DNA of 64,000 nt. Source: Bacteroidota bacterium. GTDB lineage: Bacteria > Bacteroidota > Bacteroidia > Bacteroidales > Prolixibacteraceae. Position 1 is the stretch's first letter. Every line of letters starts with the position of its first letter. The stretch is taken from contig JAJRSD010000076.1 in NCBI GenBank assembly GCA_024278975.1, forward strand, positions 42,476-106,475, read 5' to 3'. Below are positions 17,887 through 26,016 of the stretch, piece by piece. Both the position numbers and the translations under genes were made by a program. The notes beneath the pieces are model-generated. The model did not search any database, was not told where the DNA came from, and saw only the letters and a list, made by a program, of their open reading frames with translations.

Positions 17887-19029
17887 TTAAAAAGCCTCCA
17901 TCACACCAAAGTAAAGTCCTTGGTTTCCGTCAACTCCCCATGCATAATCAAGTCTGAGATTGATACGTTTTTCTCGCGAAACCATAAACCTTAATCCGCC
18001 GCCCACACTTGGCAGCCAATTTTTCTTAAACGATTTCTCTCCTTCATTTTCGTCATCGGTGCCCCAAACTCTACCTGAACCTGCAAAGGCAACTGCTCCC
18101 CACCGTTTATAGAAATTCCAGCGATATTCGGCCTGCGACGCAATCATGTGCCGCCCTTTATATTTTCCGGTAGAATAACCACGCAGACTGTTTCTAATGC
18201 CGTAATTTTGGTAACCATCAAACGGAACATCGCCGGTTGCAAAACCGCCATTCACCGAAAATGCAAGAACCTGATTACTGGCAACCGATTTGTAATATTT
18301 TAGAGCATAGTCGGTATCAACATAATTATTGTCACTTCCTAACCAGCCGGCATTCAATTTTGGTCTGATACTCATATCGAAGCCGCTAGTAGGGTTGTAT
18401 GGATAATCGCGGCTGTCAAACGAAATATTTAATCCGATGCTTGAAACAAAATTATCTGTAATTCCATTTTGTTCAAAAAAGTCTTTTGCAAAATCATTTT
18501 CGGTGTCGGTTCCTTTATCGAATTTGTAAATAGTTTTAGTACCAAGATATATTAACCCAAGGTATAAATCGCTCACAATTTTTCTGCTGTATTCCATCGT
18601 TAGAAAATAGCGCAATTCAGAAAAAACCAAATTCAAGTCGACTCCTTCATAATCGTAATCGAAATTATTATTAATGCGCAATGTACCTGTAATCAGAGTA
18701 GCTCTGTTTTTATTTTCGCCCCAAAATAATTTTGCCATCGGCACAAAATAGTAGCTGTCGTTTGTTGAATACAAGCCTCTAACTGATACTACCGAAGGTG
18801 GAGATAATTTATCATCTGAATTTACTTTAAAAAAATACATTGCCATCGCACCAAACCCGGTTTTCATTGCCGGATTATTACTAACTAATGGCACTGCCAC
18901 AAACGTTTTAGACGAACTGTCGAATAACGTATCCTGATCGGTTTCCTGTGAGAATACAAACTGGCACATAAATATAAGTGCCATAATCAATACTCCTCTC
19001 GTTGATAAATGTAATTTAGATTTTTTCAT
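17887..19029 (-). CDS. BamA/TamA-type outer-membrane barrel (D15-like surface antigen)
   Basis: A 380-residue protein with a signal peptide (MKKSKLHLSTRGVLIMALIF...FSQ) followed directly by strand-rich sequence; no POTRA domains are visible and the length allows only the 16-strand barrel. Conserved pieces include NISFDSRDYPYNPTSGFDMS, YGIRNSLRGYSTGKYKGRH and the terminal barrel strand ending in Phe, which acts as a beta-signal. Barrel-only Omp85 members occur in Bacteroidota and are not the essential BamA; their function is mostly unknown. It is a single gene between a DUF2723 gene and GH28. Confidence 0.82.
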   Translation of the reverse strand: MKKSKLHLSTRGVLIMALIFMCQFVFSQETDQDTLFDSSSKTFVAVPLVSNNPAMKTGFGAMAMYFFKVNSDDKLSPPSVVSVRGLYSTNDSYYFVPMAKLFWGENKNRATLITGTLRINNNFDYDYEGVDLNLVFSELRYFLTMEYSRKIVSDLYLGLIYLGTKTIYKFDKGTDTENDFAKDFFEQNGITDNFVSSIGLNISFDSRDYPYNPTSGFDMSIRPKLNAGWLGSDNNYVDTDYALKYYKSVASNQVLAFSVNGGFATGDVPFDGYQNYGIRNSLRGYSTGKYKGRHMIASQAEYRWNFYKRWGAVAFAGSGRVWGTDDENEGEKSFKKNWLPSVGGGLRFMVSREKRINLRLDYAWGVDGNQGLYFGVMEAF

Positions 19030-19152
19030 TCATTTAAAATATTTTACCGAAAAGTTGCTGTATAATAATTCTCCTGCCGACAAACTGGTATAAGACTAGT
19101 TGTATGAAAACTATTTATCAGACACATTTTCAGAGTGGATTCAAAATCAATA

Positions 19153-20667
19153 CTATTTCGTTTTAATCCATTTTCTACCCTTCCATCCCAGCGGCTTTTC
19201 AATATCGAAGTTCGTTAAATTTTTACCGCAAATGAATTCCGTTGCTTTATGATTTTCCGACAATCTTATATTTGATATTTGTAACCCCGAAACATCATCA
19301 ACAAAAACAGGAGCGCGGTTGTCTTCCTTGTTAACACCAAAAGTTACATTACTAATATTAATACCTTTTGCGTGGCGGATAAAAAATCCGGAAGCGGGTA
19401 AAGTTTCCCATGTTGTGGGTTGTGGATATCCCTGAGGATCTTCTTTTACATTTTCGTCGAATGTCCCCGATTTTACTCCGCCTTTTGTAAACAGTTGAAT
19501 ATTGCTGAGAGAAATATTTTGTACGGGAAATCCCGGCTGACCTGTAATCGACGATCCCCACTCTCCCGCACCATAAGCAACAACATTGCTTATTGATATA
19601 TTTTGAATTTTCCCCATTCCGGGTTTGGGCACATCGGCGGTGTATTTCCGCGCACGGTTACCCAACCTAATATAAATTGGTGCCATTGTTCCGTATATTG
19701 TCAGATTGTTAACTGATATTCCTTCCATAACACCGCCGTCAACAATTATTAGCGAAAGACCAGTAATTCCAATTTTGGGCGTATCGAAAACTGGTGTTGT
19801 TTCCGAGATTGATGGTTTTACCACACAGTTTGAAATTGTAATATTACGAAATCCTCCCGACGATTCGGTGCCTGCTTTTATGGCATTACAAAAACTACTT
19901 ACAATACAGTTTGTAATTACAATATCTTCGCAAAGAGCAGCTCCCGTACTTTTTAGTGTGATACCATCGTCATCGGAGTCGAGAAAACTATTCGACAGAA
20001 TAAAACGCCGGCAACCATCAATGTCAATACCGTCGTTGTTGCGATTGCTGTGATTGTAAACCGATATTTTATCCACTTTTACATCCTCGCAATTCAGATA
20101 ATGTTGATTCCAAACACCTGAATTTTTAAAGTAAAGTCCTTCAACAAGAACATTTTTACACGAAATAAGAAGCAGGTTTCTTGGACGGCCGTCAATATCG
20201 CCAGCCACAGGATTGGGGCGAGGTTTTTGTAGTTTGCCTTGTCCATCAATAGTTCCGTGTCCTGTTAACGAAATATTCTCTGCACCATCAGCATAAATAA
20301 GTGCAAAAAATCCGCCCAGTTGATCTTTATGCGAACGGTATTCGGGAAGCGGTTGAAGCGGAAAGTCTTCGTGCTTTGTACTTGCAAGTAAAGTGGCATT
20401 ATGCTCAAAATGCACCTCTACATTACTTTTCATAATAATTGTTCCCGATAAAAATGTACCGGCAGGGATGGTAACTTTTCCGCCACCCGATTTTGCACAG
20501 GCATCTATTGCCGCCTGGATTGCTTCGGTGTTAAGAGTAACTCCGTCGGCAACAGCTCCGTAGTTTAAGATGCAAAAATCATTCGAACTCTGTTGCCTGT
20601 GATTACAACTAATTGTTATGGAGGCAATTAAAAGTGTAAAAAGAAATAGATTTAGTTTTTTATTCAT
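19153..20667 (-). CDS. Glycoside hydrolase family 28 (polygalacturonase-like) lipoprotein
   Basis: About 504 residues. The ATG at 20667 is preferred over 20688 because it gives a proper lipoprotein signal (MNKKLNLFLFTLLIASITIS, then Cys). A right-handed parallel beta-helix follows, beginning FCILNYGAVADGVTLNTEAI, which is the standard GH28 opening. Catalytic Asp positions are seen in NRNNDGIDIDG and DSDDDGITLKS. The usual GHG histidine segment is replaced by SSFCNAIKAGTES, a variant found in many Bacteroidota GH28-like proteins, so activity may differ from classical polygalacturonase. It may cleave pectin or rhamnogalacturonan linkages. The nitrilase-family gene ends 77 bp upstream of its start and may share a transcript. 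Confidence 0.87.
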   Translation of the reverse strand: MNKKLNLFLFTLLIASITISCNHRQQSSNDFCILNYGAVADGVTLNTEAIQAAIDACAKSGGGKVTIPAGTFLSGTIIMKSNVEVHFEHNATLLASTKHEDFPLQPLPEYRSHKDQLGGFFALIYADGAENISLTGHGTIDGQGKLQKPRPNPVAGDIDGRPRNLLLISCKNVLVEGLYFKNSGVWNQHYLNCEDVKVDKISVYNHSNRNNDGIDIDGCRRFILSNSFLDSDDDGITLKSTGAALCEDIVITNCIVSSFCNAIKAGTESSGGFRNITISNCVVKPSISETTPVFDTPKIGITGLSLIIVDGGVMEGISVNNLTIYGTMAPIYIRLGNRARKYTADVPKPGMGKIQNISISNVVAYGAGEWGSSITGQPGFPVQNISLSNIQLFTKGGVKSGTFDENVKEDPQGYPQPTTWETLPASGFFIRHAKGINISNVTFGVNKEDNRAPVFVDDVSGLQISNIRLSENHKATEFICGKNLTNFDIEKPLGWKGRKWIKTK

Positions 20668-20744
20668 TGTAATAGTTTTTAACTGCATATTGAATAAAAT
20701 GTGCCTGACTTATCACTCCACTCCACCAAACTGTATTTTCAATA

Positions 20745-21752
20745 TTATTCCAAATTCCCGGGATTATGACGGAAGTTTCTTGAACGTGCAAAATAATCAT
20801 CCAACAGCTCAATTCCAAACTCTTCTATCATCTCTTCGGCACTTATATTTTTGTGCTCGCTCGAAATCAATACTGCACCAACTTCTCCCGGGTCGTAAAT
20901 AGTTACTTTGTCGCCGTATTTGTTTTTCAGGGCGCGAAGTTTTCCCCAATTGAAATCGAGATGAGCCAGCCGCGAATCTAAATTAATTGTAGTTACAATA
21001 AAATTGAAATAATTGGTTGTGGTTGCCACAACATCTCCCAACGGATTGCGGATTTCTGATGGTGCTGTTCTCGTTCCCAAAGCACTCACAAAAAATGCTC
21101 GTGTTGAGTATGCCCAGTAATTTTGTACCAACCCACCATGATACATCGATGGAAAAATAATAATATCGGGTTGAGATTGTTGGTATTTTTTTAGCAATTC
21201 ATCAAAATTCAGGTCGAAACAAATGGCACAGCCAACCGTGCCAAAGTCGAGTTTAAAAACCGGAGCTTCGTTGCTTGCTTTTATATCGGCTTCCATCTCG
21301 CCAATTGTCGGAAAATTTTTATTGTATATCCCATTAATCTTCCCGTTTCTATCGATAATAATACACGAGTTGCGCCAACTCCCATCGTTTATTTTATGCT
21401 TTGTACCAAACGCGATGTAACAATTGTTTGCCTTTGCCACAGAGATAAAATAGTCTTGAACCTGATTTTTTCGAACATCGAAATATTCAAATTGCTGTTT
21501 TGTTTCCAACCCACGTGGGCGGTCGCAAGCTTCGGGGAGAACTATTAAATCGGGTTGGTCGGGAAGTACTTGTGCTAATTCTCTTTTCCAAAACTCAATC
21601 ATTCCGTCAACCATTTTTTGGGGCGAAGTACCTTGTTCGAATTGTGGAGTAACAGCCCCGATTGTTGCAATTTTTACATGGTTTTTTGCATCTGTTTGAA
21701 AAGGAAATGAGATAAACAGAAACAGGCAGATAATCAATATTAATTTCTTCAT
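20745..21752 (-). CDS. Exported carbon-nitrogen (nitrilase-family) hydrolase
   Basis: A 335-residue protein with a signal peptide (MKKLILIICLFLFISFPFQTDA) and one CN-hydrolase domain. The Glu-Lys-Cys triad is intact: VLPEACDRP (Glu), GIYNKNFPTIGE (Lys) and GCAICFDLNFDELLKK (Cys). The family cleaves nitriles, amides or carbamoyl groups; exported members sitting beside polysaccharide enzymes are of unclear substrate. The acidic C-terminal tail ends about 77 bp before the GH28 start on the same strand. Secretion makes it unlikely to be a standard cytoplasmic amidase. Confidence 0.85.
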   Translation of the reverse strand: MKKLILIICLFLFISFPFQTDAKNHVKIATIGAVTPQFEQGTSPQKMVDGMIEFWKRELAQVLPDQPDLIVLPEACDRPRGLETKQQFEYFDVRKNQVQDYFISVAKANNCYIAFGTKHKINDGSWRNSCIIIDRNGKINGIYNKNFPTIGEMEADIKASNEAPVFKLDFGTVGCAICFDLNFDELLKKYQQSQPDIIIFPSMYHGGLVQNYWAYSTRAFFVSALGTRTAPSEIRNPLGDVVATTTNYFNFIVTTINLDSRLAHLDFNWGKLRALKNKYGDKVTIYDPGEVGAVLISSEHKNISAEEMIEEFGIELLDDYFARSRNFRHNPGNLE

Positions 21753-21821
21753 GAAGTTATGGTTTATTTGATATTAGTATAGCAAAACAAAGGTGCTAAA
21801 AATATTTCAACTTCAATAAAA

Positions 21822-21856
21822 TAAAAAACCACCTCCCAAACGGAAAGTGGCTTTTT
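21822..21856 (-). terminator. Intrinsic terminator of the kinase/nucleotidyltransferase operon
   Basis: On the minus strand CCACTTTCC, loop GTTT, then GGGAGGTGG and a run of six T's form a hairpin with two wobble pairs. It begins 32 bp after the stop codon of the phosphotransferase gene. Confidence 0.65.
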
Positions 21857-21887
21857 AGAGTAATTGTTTTGCTACTACTCAGTAGTA

Positions 21888-22973
21888 CTAGTAAAATTCT
21901 TTAACTGCAGCATTCATCGCATCAAACTGTTCTTCCATACTTGTTAATAATTTATATTGCGCATGGGTACGAATCAAATTATGGTCGGCCGATTTTGTTT
22001 TGTAGTAATTATCGCCATCAATGTAATCCATCAGAAACCGAAGTACCTGTTCGTAGGTAATATATTTTGCCGAGAATGCAAGATACTCAATCTCTTTTTC
22101 GGTTAAAAACGACTTTGTCTCTTCGAGGTAACCTTTGGTAAATGCCTTGAAAATTTCAATGTTCATAGTAACATTGTCTAAATTTGTGTCGTCTTCTGAA
22201 CCTGTATTTGTGTATGTTCGCATGGCATCGCCAAAATCGTTTAACACTGTGCTGTTCAAAACGGTATCTAAATCGATAACACAAAGCACATCGCCTTTTT
22301 TATCGAAAAGTATATTATTTACTTTTGTGTCGTTGTGCGTTACGCGTGTTGGGATAGTCCCGTCTTCAACCAATTTCCAGAAATCGAGCATCTCTTCGCG
22401 GCGACTTTCAATCCAACTAATCTCTTTGGCAACTTCCGCTTTTCTACCCACGGGGTCTTTGGCAATAACTTCGTCCCACTGTTTATACCGAAAACGGATA
22501 TTATGAAATCCGGGTAAAATATCGGTTAGAGGGTGTTTTAAATCTGCAACCAACGATTGAAATTTACCAATCCCTTTTCCGCCGGCGTACGCCAGTTCGG
22601 GAGTTTCGGCTGCTTCGTATGCAATTGTATCGTCGATAAACTGACAAACTGCCCAGTATTCATCCTCATCGTCCAGGAAATAGAGTTTCCCATCGGTTGC
22701 CGGAGTTACTGTCATTGCTTCGCGCATTGGGTCGCCACCGGCTGCCACAACCTTTTCTTTTATATGTAAACAGACGTTTTGAATGTTTTCCATCATTGCC
22801 GGAATGGGCGAGAAAATCTTTTTATTTTTTCGTTGAAGGATATAATTCGGCGAATCACCCTCGGTTTTAATAATAAAAGTGTCATTTATAAATCCTTCGC
22901 CAAGTGGCGCTACTTCTGCAACAACTCCCTCGAGTTGAAATTGTTTTGCAATCTCGTTTAAATTAATGCTCAT
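21888..22973 (-). CDS. Sugar kinase of the aminoglycoside phosphotransferase (APH/NahK/AmgK) family
   Basis: About 361 residues, counted from the ATG at 22973 (MSINLNEIAKQF); the longer frame to 23027 would overlap the upstream gene. Kinase features are GEGFINDTFII (nucleotide loop), the Brenner motif THNDTKVNNILF with catalytic Asp and Asn, and VIDLDTVLN with the Mg2+-binding Asp. Such proteins phosphorylate choline, homoserine, aminoglycosides or N-acetylhexosamines at C1. The gene 13 bp upstream encodes a nucleotidyltransferase, which argues for an anomeric sugar kinase giving sugar-1-phosphate, as in NahK or AmgK. The exact sugar is inference. Confidence 0.8.
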   Translation of the reverse strand: MSINLNEIAKQFQLEGVVAEVAPLGEGFINDTFIIKTEGDSPNYILQRKNKKIFSPIPAMMENIQNVCLHIKEKVVAAGGDPMREAMTVTPATDGKLYFLDDEDEYWAVCQFIDDTIAYEAAETPELAYAGGKGIGKFQSLVADLKHPLTDILPGFHNIRFRYKQWDEVIAKDPVGRKAEVAKEISWIESRREEMLDFWKLVEDGTIPTRVTHNDTKVNNILFDKKGDVLCVIDLDTVLNSTVLNDFGDAMRTYTNTGSEDDTNLDNVTMNIEIFKAFTKGYLEETKSFLTEKEIEYLAFSAKYITYEQVLRFLMDYIDGDNYYKTKSADHNLIRTHAQYKLLTSMEEQFDAMNAAVKEFY

Positions 22974-22986
22974 TATTTTTCTGTTT

Positions 22987-23892
22987 TTATTTGTTCCAAA
23001 GATTTTCGGGATACTCTCCGTTTTCAATTAATCTGTTTATTTTTTCAACAACAAAAGGTTTGTCCTCTTTATATGTAACTCCAAACCATGGCGAGTCGGC
23101 TTCTAAAACTTTAACTGTTGCTTTCTGCTCATCAATCATCTCAAAAACTACCGATGGAATTAACATTTCAGATTTTGGTTTATCCATTTCAGCATTTAGA
23201 AAATCAACGAATTTATTACCGATAGTCTCAAAGAGCGATGGTTTAAAACCCCAGATATTCATCGAAACATTTTCTTCTCCGGTAAGTATCGTTTCGCTTC
23301 CGTCCTCTTCAATAGAGATTATTTTATCGTTTTTAGTGAGAATTTTTAAAGTTTCAACAATTTTATTCAGGTTGCTATTTTTATCAACTTCACAAATTCC
23401 TCTCGATACAGACCCAAACTCTGACATTGTTTTGTTTAAATGATATCCCACCATCGAATATTCCTCAGTGTTTTCTGATGAGGTCAGGAATTTAGCCATA
23501 ACGTCGTATGCAGCTTTACCATAAAAATCGTCGGCATTAATTGCACAAAATGGTTCGTTAATAACATCTTTTGCAACCAAAATTGCGTGTGCTGTTCCCC
23601 ACGGTTTTTCACGTCCTTCGGGCAAAGTAAATCCATCGGGTAGCATATCTAACTCCTGATAAACATATTCAACCTCTATTTTCCCCTTCAATAAACTGTC
23701 GAATTTCTCTTTAAATGCATCGGCAAAACTTTCGCGAATTACAAACACAACCTTACCAAATCCGGCACGGATAGCATCGTAAATAGAGTAATCTATTATC
23801 GCTTCTCCACTCGGGCCAATCGGCTCAACTTGTTTAAGTCCTCCAAAACGACTCCCCATTCCGGCAGCTAATATTAATAATGTAGGTTTCAT
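22987..23892 (-). CDS. Sugar-1-phosphate nucleotidyltransferase
   Basis: A 301-residue protein of the GlmU/RmlA/MurU fold. The nucleotide-binding loop LILAAGMGSRFGGLKQ is perfect, followed by the base-contact segment KPWGTAHAILVAKDVI and the metal/sugar site INADDFYG. It transfers a nucleoside monophosphate from NTP to a sugar-1-phosphate. It is first in an operon with an APH-type kinase, so the pair could turn a free hexose, GlcNAc or MurNAc into an activated sugar. It is longer than MurU (about 225 residues), so MurU identity is uncertain. A promoter candidate lies 22-50 bp upstream. Confidence 0.88.
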   Translation of the reverse strand: MKPTLLILAAGMGSRFGGLKQVEPIGPSGEAIIDYSIYDAIRAGFGKVVFVIRESFADAFKEKFDSLLKGKIEVEYVYQELDMLPDGFTLPEGREKPWGTAHAILVAKDVINEPFCAINADDFYGKAAYDVMAKFLTSSENTEEYSMVGYHLNKTMSEFGSVSRGICEVDKNSNLNKIVETLKILTKNDKIISIEEDGSETILTGEENVSMNIWGFKPSLFETIGNKFVDFLNAEMDKPKSEMLIPSVVFEMIDEQKATVKVLEADSPWFGVTYKEDKPFVVEKINRLIENGEYPENLWNK

Positions 23893-23913
23893 ATTTTTTA
23901 AAATTTAAGTCAA

Positions 23914-23942
23914 CAAATTTATAAAAATTAGCATATCTCAAT
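23914..23942 (-). promoter_or_regulatory. Bacteroidota-type promoter of the nucleotidyltransferase/kinase operon
   Basis: On the minus strand a TAAATTTG element (-7, 23921-23914) matches TAnnTTTG exactly, and ATTG (23942-23939) lies 17 nt upstream, close to the -33 TTTG. The expected transcript start is about 15 bp before the ATG. Confidence 0.45.
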
Positions 23943-24067
23943 CTAAATAGTTGTTAAAAAAACTGAAGTACTACATATTGATAAAATTGAATAGTTTTAA
24001 AATGAATTACGAGAACAAATAAAAGATATTATATTCGTAAAAAATTAATAATCAATTAAAATCTATT

Positions 24068-25279
24068 ATGGGAAATTCTGATTCGGCTAAAGTAAAAGGG
24101 TTTGTTCTGCCTCTTGTTATTATTGGAGTAATGTTTTTTGCAATTGGGTTTGCACTTGGAATTAACAGTTATCTGATACCGTTATTAAATCAGGCTCTGG
24201 ATATATCATCCGGAGAATCGTATTTAGTTCTCACTGCTACATTTGGTGCATTTCTGGTGTTTGGTTATCCTGCATCGCTTGTTATTGGCAAAATTGGGTA
24301 TAAAAAAACGATGGCATTATCGTTTTTACTTTTTGCTGTTGGTTTTTATCTTTTTATTCCATCGGCAAAAATGGAGAGTCTTCCTCTCTTTTTATTGGCT
24401 TCTTTTATTAGTGGTGCCGGAAATGCATTTCTGCAAGCTTCTGTAAATCCATACATTACTATTATGGGACCAATTGAGAGTGCTGCCAAACGAATGAGTT
24501 ACATGGGCATTGCAAATAAACTTGCCTGGCCAATAGCACCACTTTTCCTTTCGTTGGTTATCGGCAAAAGTGTTGACAGTGTTATGCTGACAGATATTAA
24601 TCTTCCGTTTTATATAATTATTGGTGTATTTATTATATTGGGAGTTCTGGCAATTTTAGCTCCACTACCTGAAGTTAAAGCAGCAGGCGAAGACGAAGAG
24701 AGTGCAGAGGATTGTCCGTATGCAGCCAATAAAACTTCGATTTGGCAATTCCCGCATCTTTTGTTGGGGGTACTCGCGCTGTTTGTTTACGTTGGTGTTG
24801 AAACCATTTCGTTGGGAACATTAATTGATTATGCCGAAAGTATTGGAATGGCAAACCCGGAAGCTTATGCGTGGATTGCTCCAATTGGATTAGTTTTGGG
24901 GTATATTAGTGGAGTTCTGCTTATTCCAAAATATTTAAGTCAGGAGCTTGCGTTAAGAATCTTCTCTTTAATTGCAATTTTTGGCTCTGTAATGGTTGTA
25001 CTGATGCCTGAAAGTATTTCGATATTCTTCGTGTTTTTTATGGCACTTGGTTGCTCTTTAATGTGGCCGGCTTTATGGCCACTGGCAATGACCGACCTTG
25101 GAAAATTTACAAAAGCAGGTTCGTCGTTAATGGTAATTGCAATTGTTGGCGGCGCTGTTCTTCCAACAATATATGGATTTCTTAAAGATGCATTTGGAGG
25201 TCAGAATGCCTATTGGTTAGTACTACCCGGTTTTTTGTATATTCTTTATTATGGAATTAAAGGGCATAAAATTCGATAG
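24068..25279 (+). CDS. Sugar MFS transporter (GluP/FucP family)
   Basis: A 403-residue inner-membrane symporter with about 12 helices. Family-specific pieces are GFALGINSYLIPLLNQAL, then PYITIMGPIESAAKRMSYMG and KLAWPIAPLFLS, as in the FucP/GluP/NagP group that imports fucose, glucose/galactose or GlcNAc with H+ or Na+. The central cytoplasmic loop is acidic (EDEESAEDC). It is divergent from the kinase/nucleotidyltransferase operon over a 175-bp gap, so import, 1-phosphorylation and nucleotide activation of one sugar may be linked. It is convergent with the next gene, 15 bp away. Confidence 0.9.
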   Translation: MGNSDSAKVKGFVLPLVIIGVMFFAIGFALGINSYLIPLLNQALDISSGESYLVLTATFGAFLVFGYPASLVIGKIGYKKTMALSFLLFAVGFYLFIPSAKMESLPLFLLASFISGAGNAFLQASVNPYITIMGPIESAAKRMSYMGIANKLAWPIAPLFLSLVIGKSVDSVMLTDINLPFYIIIGVFIILGVLAILAPLPEVKAAGEDEESAEDCPYAANKTSIWQFPHLLLGVLALFVYVGVETISLGTLIDYAESIGMANPEAYAWIAPIGLVLGYISGVLLIPKYLSQELALRIFSLIAIFGSVMVVLMPESISIFFVFFMALGCSLMWPALWPLAMTDLGKFTKAGSSLMVIAIVGGAVLPTIYGFLKDAFGGQNAYWLVLPGFLYILYYGIKGHKIR

Positions 25280-25294
25280 AGATTTTTGTGTTAT

Positions 25295-25810
25295 TTATTC
25301 TTTATACCAACTCGCATACATTGCGTAAGAATTGGCAATTCGGTTAATTTCTCCTTCCAGTAATTCTGTGCTGATATCTTTTATTTTTTTAGCAGGAATT
25401 CCAGCATAAACAGAACCCGATTTTACAACTGTTCCTTTTGTAACCACCGATCCGGCAGCTATAATAGAATTGCTCTCAACCACTGCATCATCTAAAACTA
25501 CGGCATTCATTCCAACCATCACATTATCTTTTATAGTGCAACCATGAATTATTGCACCGTGTGCAACTGTTACGTTGCTCCCAATATTTGTGGGCGACTT
25601 TTTATAGGTAGCATGCACCGTCGCATTATCTTGTATGTTAGTATTGTTTCCTATTTTTATGTAATGAACATCGCCCCGAAGTACGGCACTGTACCAAATA
25701 CTACAATTGTTACCAATTTCTACTTCGCCAATTATAGTTGCTGTTTCGGCTAAAAAGCAATTATTGCCTATTTTTGGGGTGTTTCCGTTGAGTGTTTTTA
25801 TCAGTGCCAA
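25295..25810 (-). CDS. Gamma-carbonic anhydrase-like hexapeptide-repeat protein
   Basis: A 171-residue left-handed beta-helix protein with [LIV]GxxxX repeats (IGEVEIGNNCSIWYSAVLRG, IGNNTNIQDNATVHATY, VTVAHGAIIHGCTIKDN). The zinc-ligand histidines of gamma-carbonic anhydrases are present: HATY, TVAHG and IIHG. The family is also annotated YrdA/PaaY, and not all members have carbonic anhydrase activity. The C-terminal helix (NRIANSYAMYASWYKE) is typical. It is a single gene with no clear operon partner. Confidence 0.88.
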   Translation of the reverse strand: MALIKTLNGNTPKIGNNCFLAETATIIGEVEIGNNCSIWYSAVLRGDVHYIKIGNNTNIQDNATVHATYKKSPTNIGSNVTVAHGAIIHGCTIKDNVMVGMNAVVLDDAVVESNSIIAAGSVVTKGTVVKSGSVYAGIPAKKIKDISTELLEGEINRIANSYAMYASWYKE

Positions 25811-26016
25811 TCTTAAAATAATTTAAATTGTTTCCAAATATATTAAAACCTGTAAATAATTGGATATGTTGCAACAAACTTGTTAAATAATGGTTATTTT
25901 TGTGCGAACATTTCAATAAAAAAAATGTTATGAGTTCGATTTCAAAATTGTAAATTTTTATTTTTGAAGTCGATTTTCTTTTAAATTAAAATTTTTACAA
26001 TATAAAAAATAGTTAA

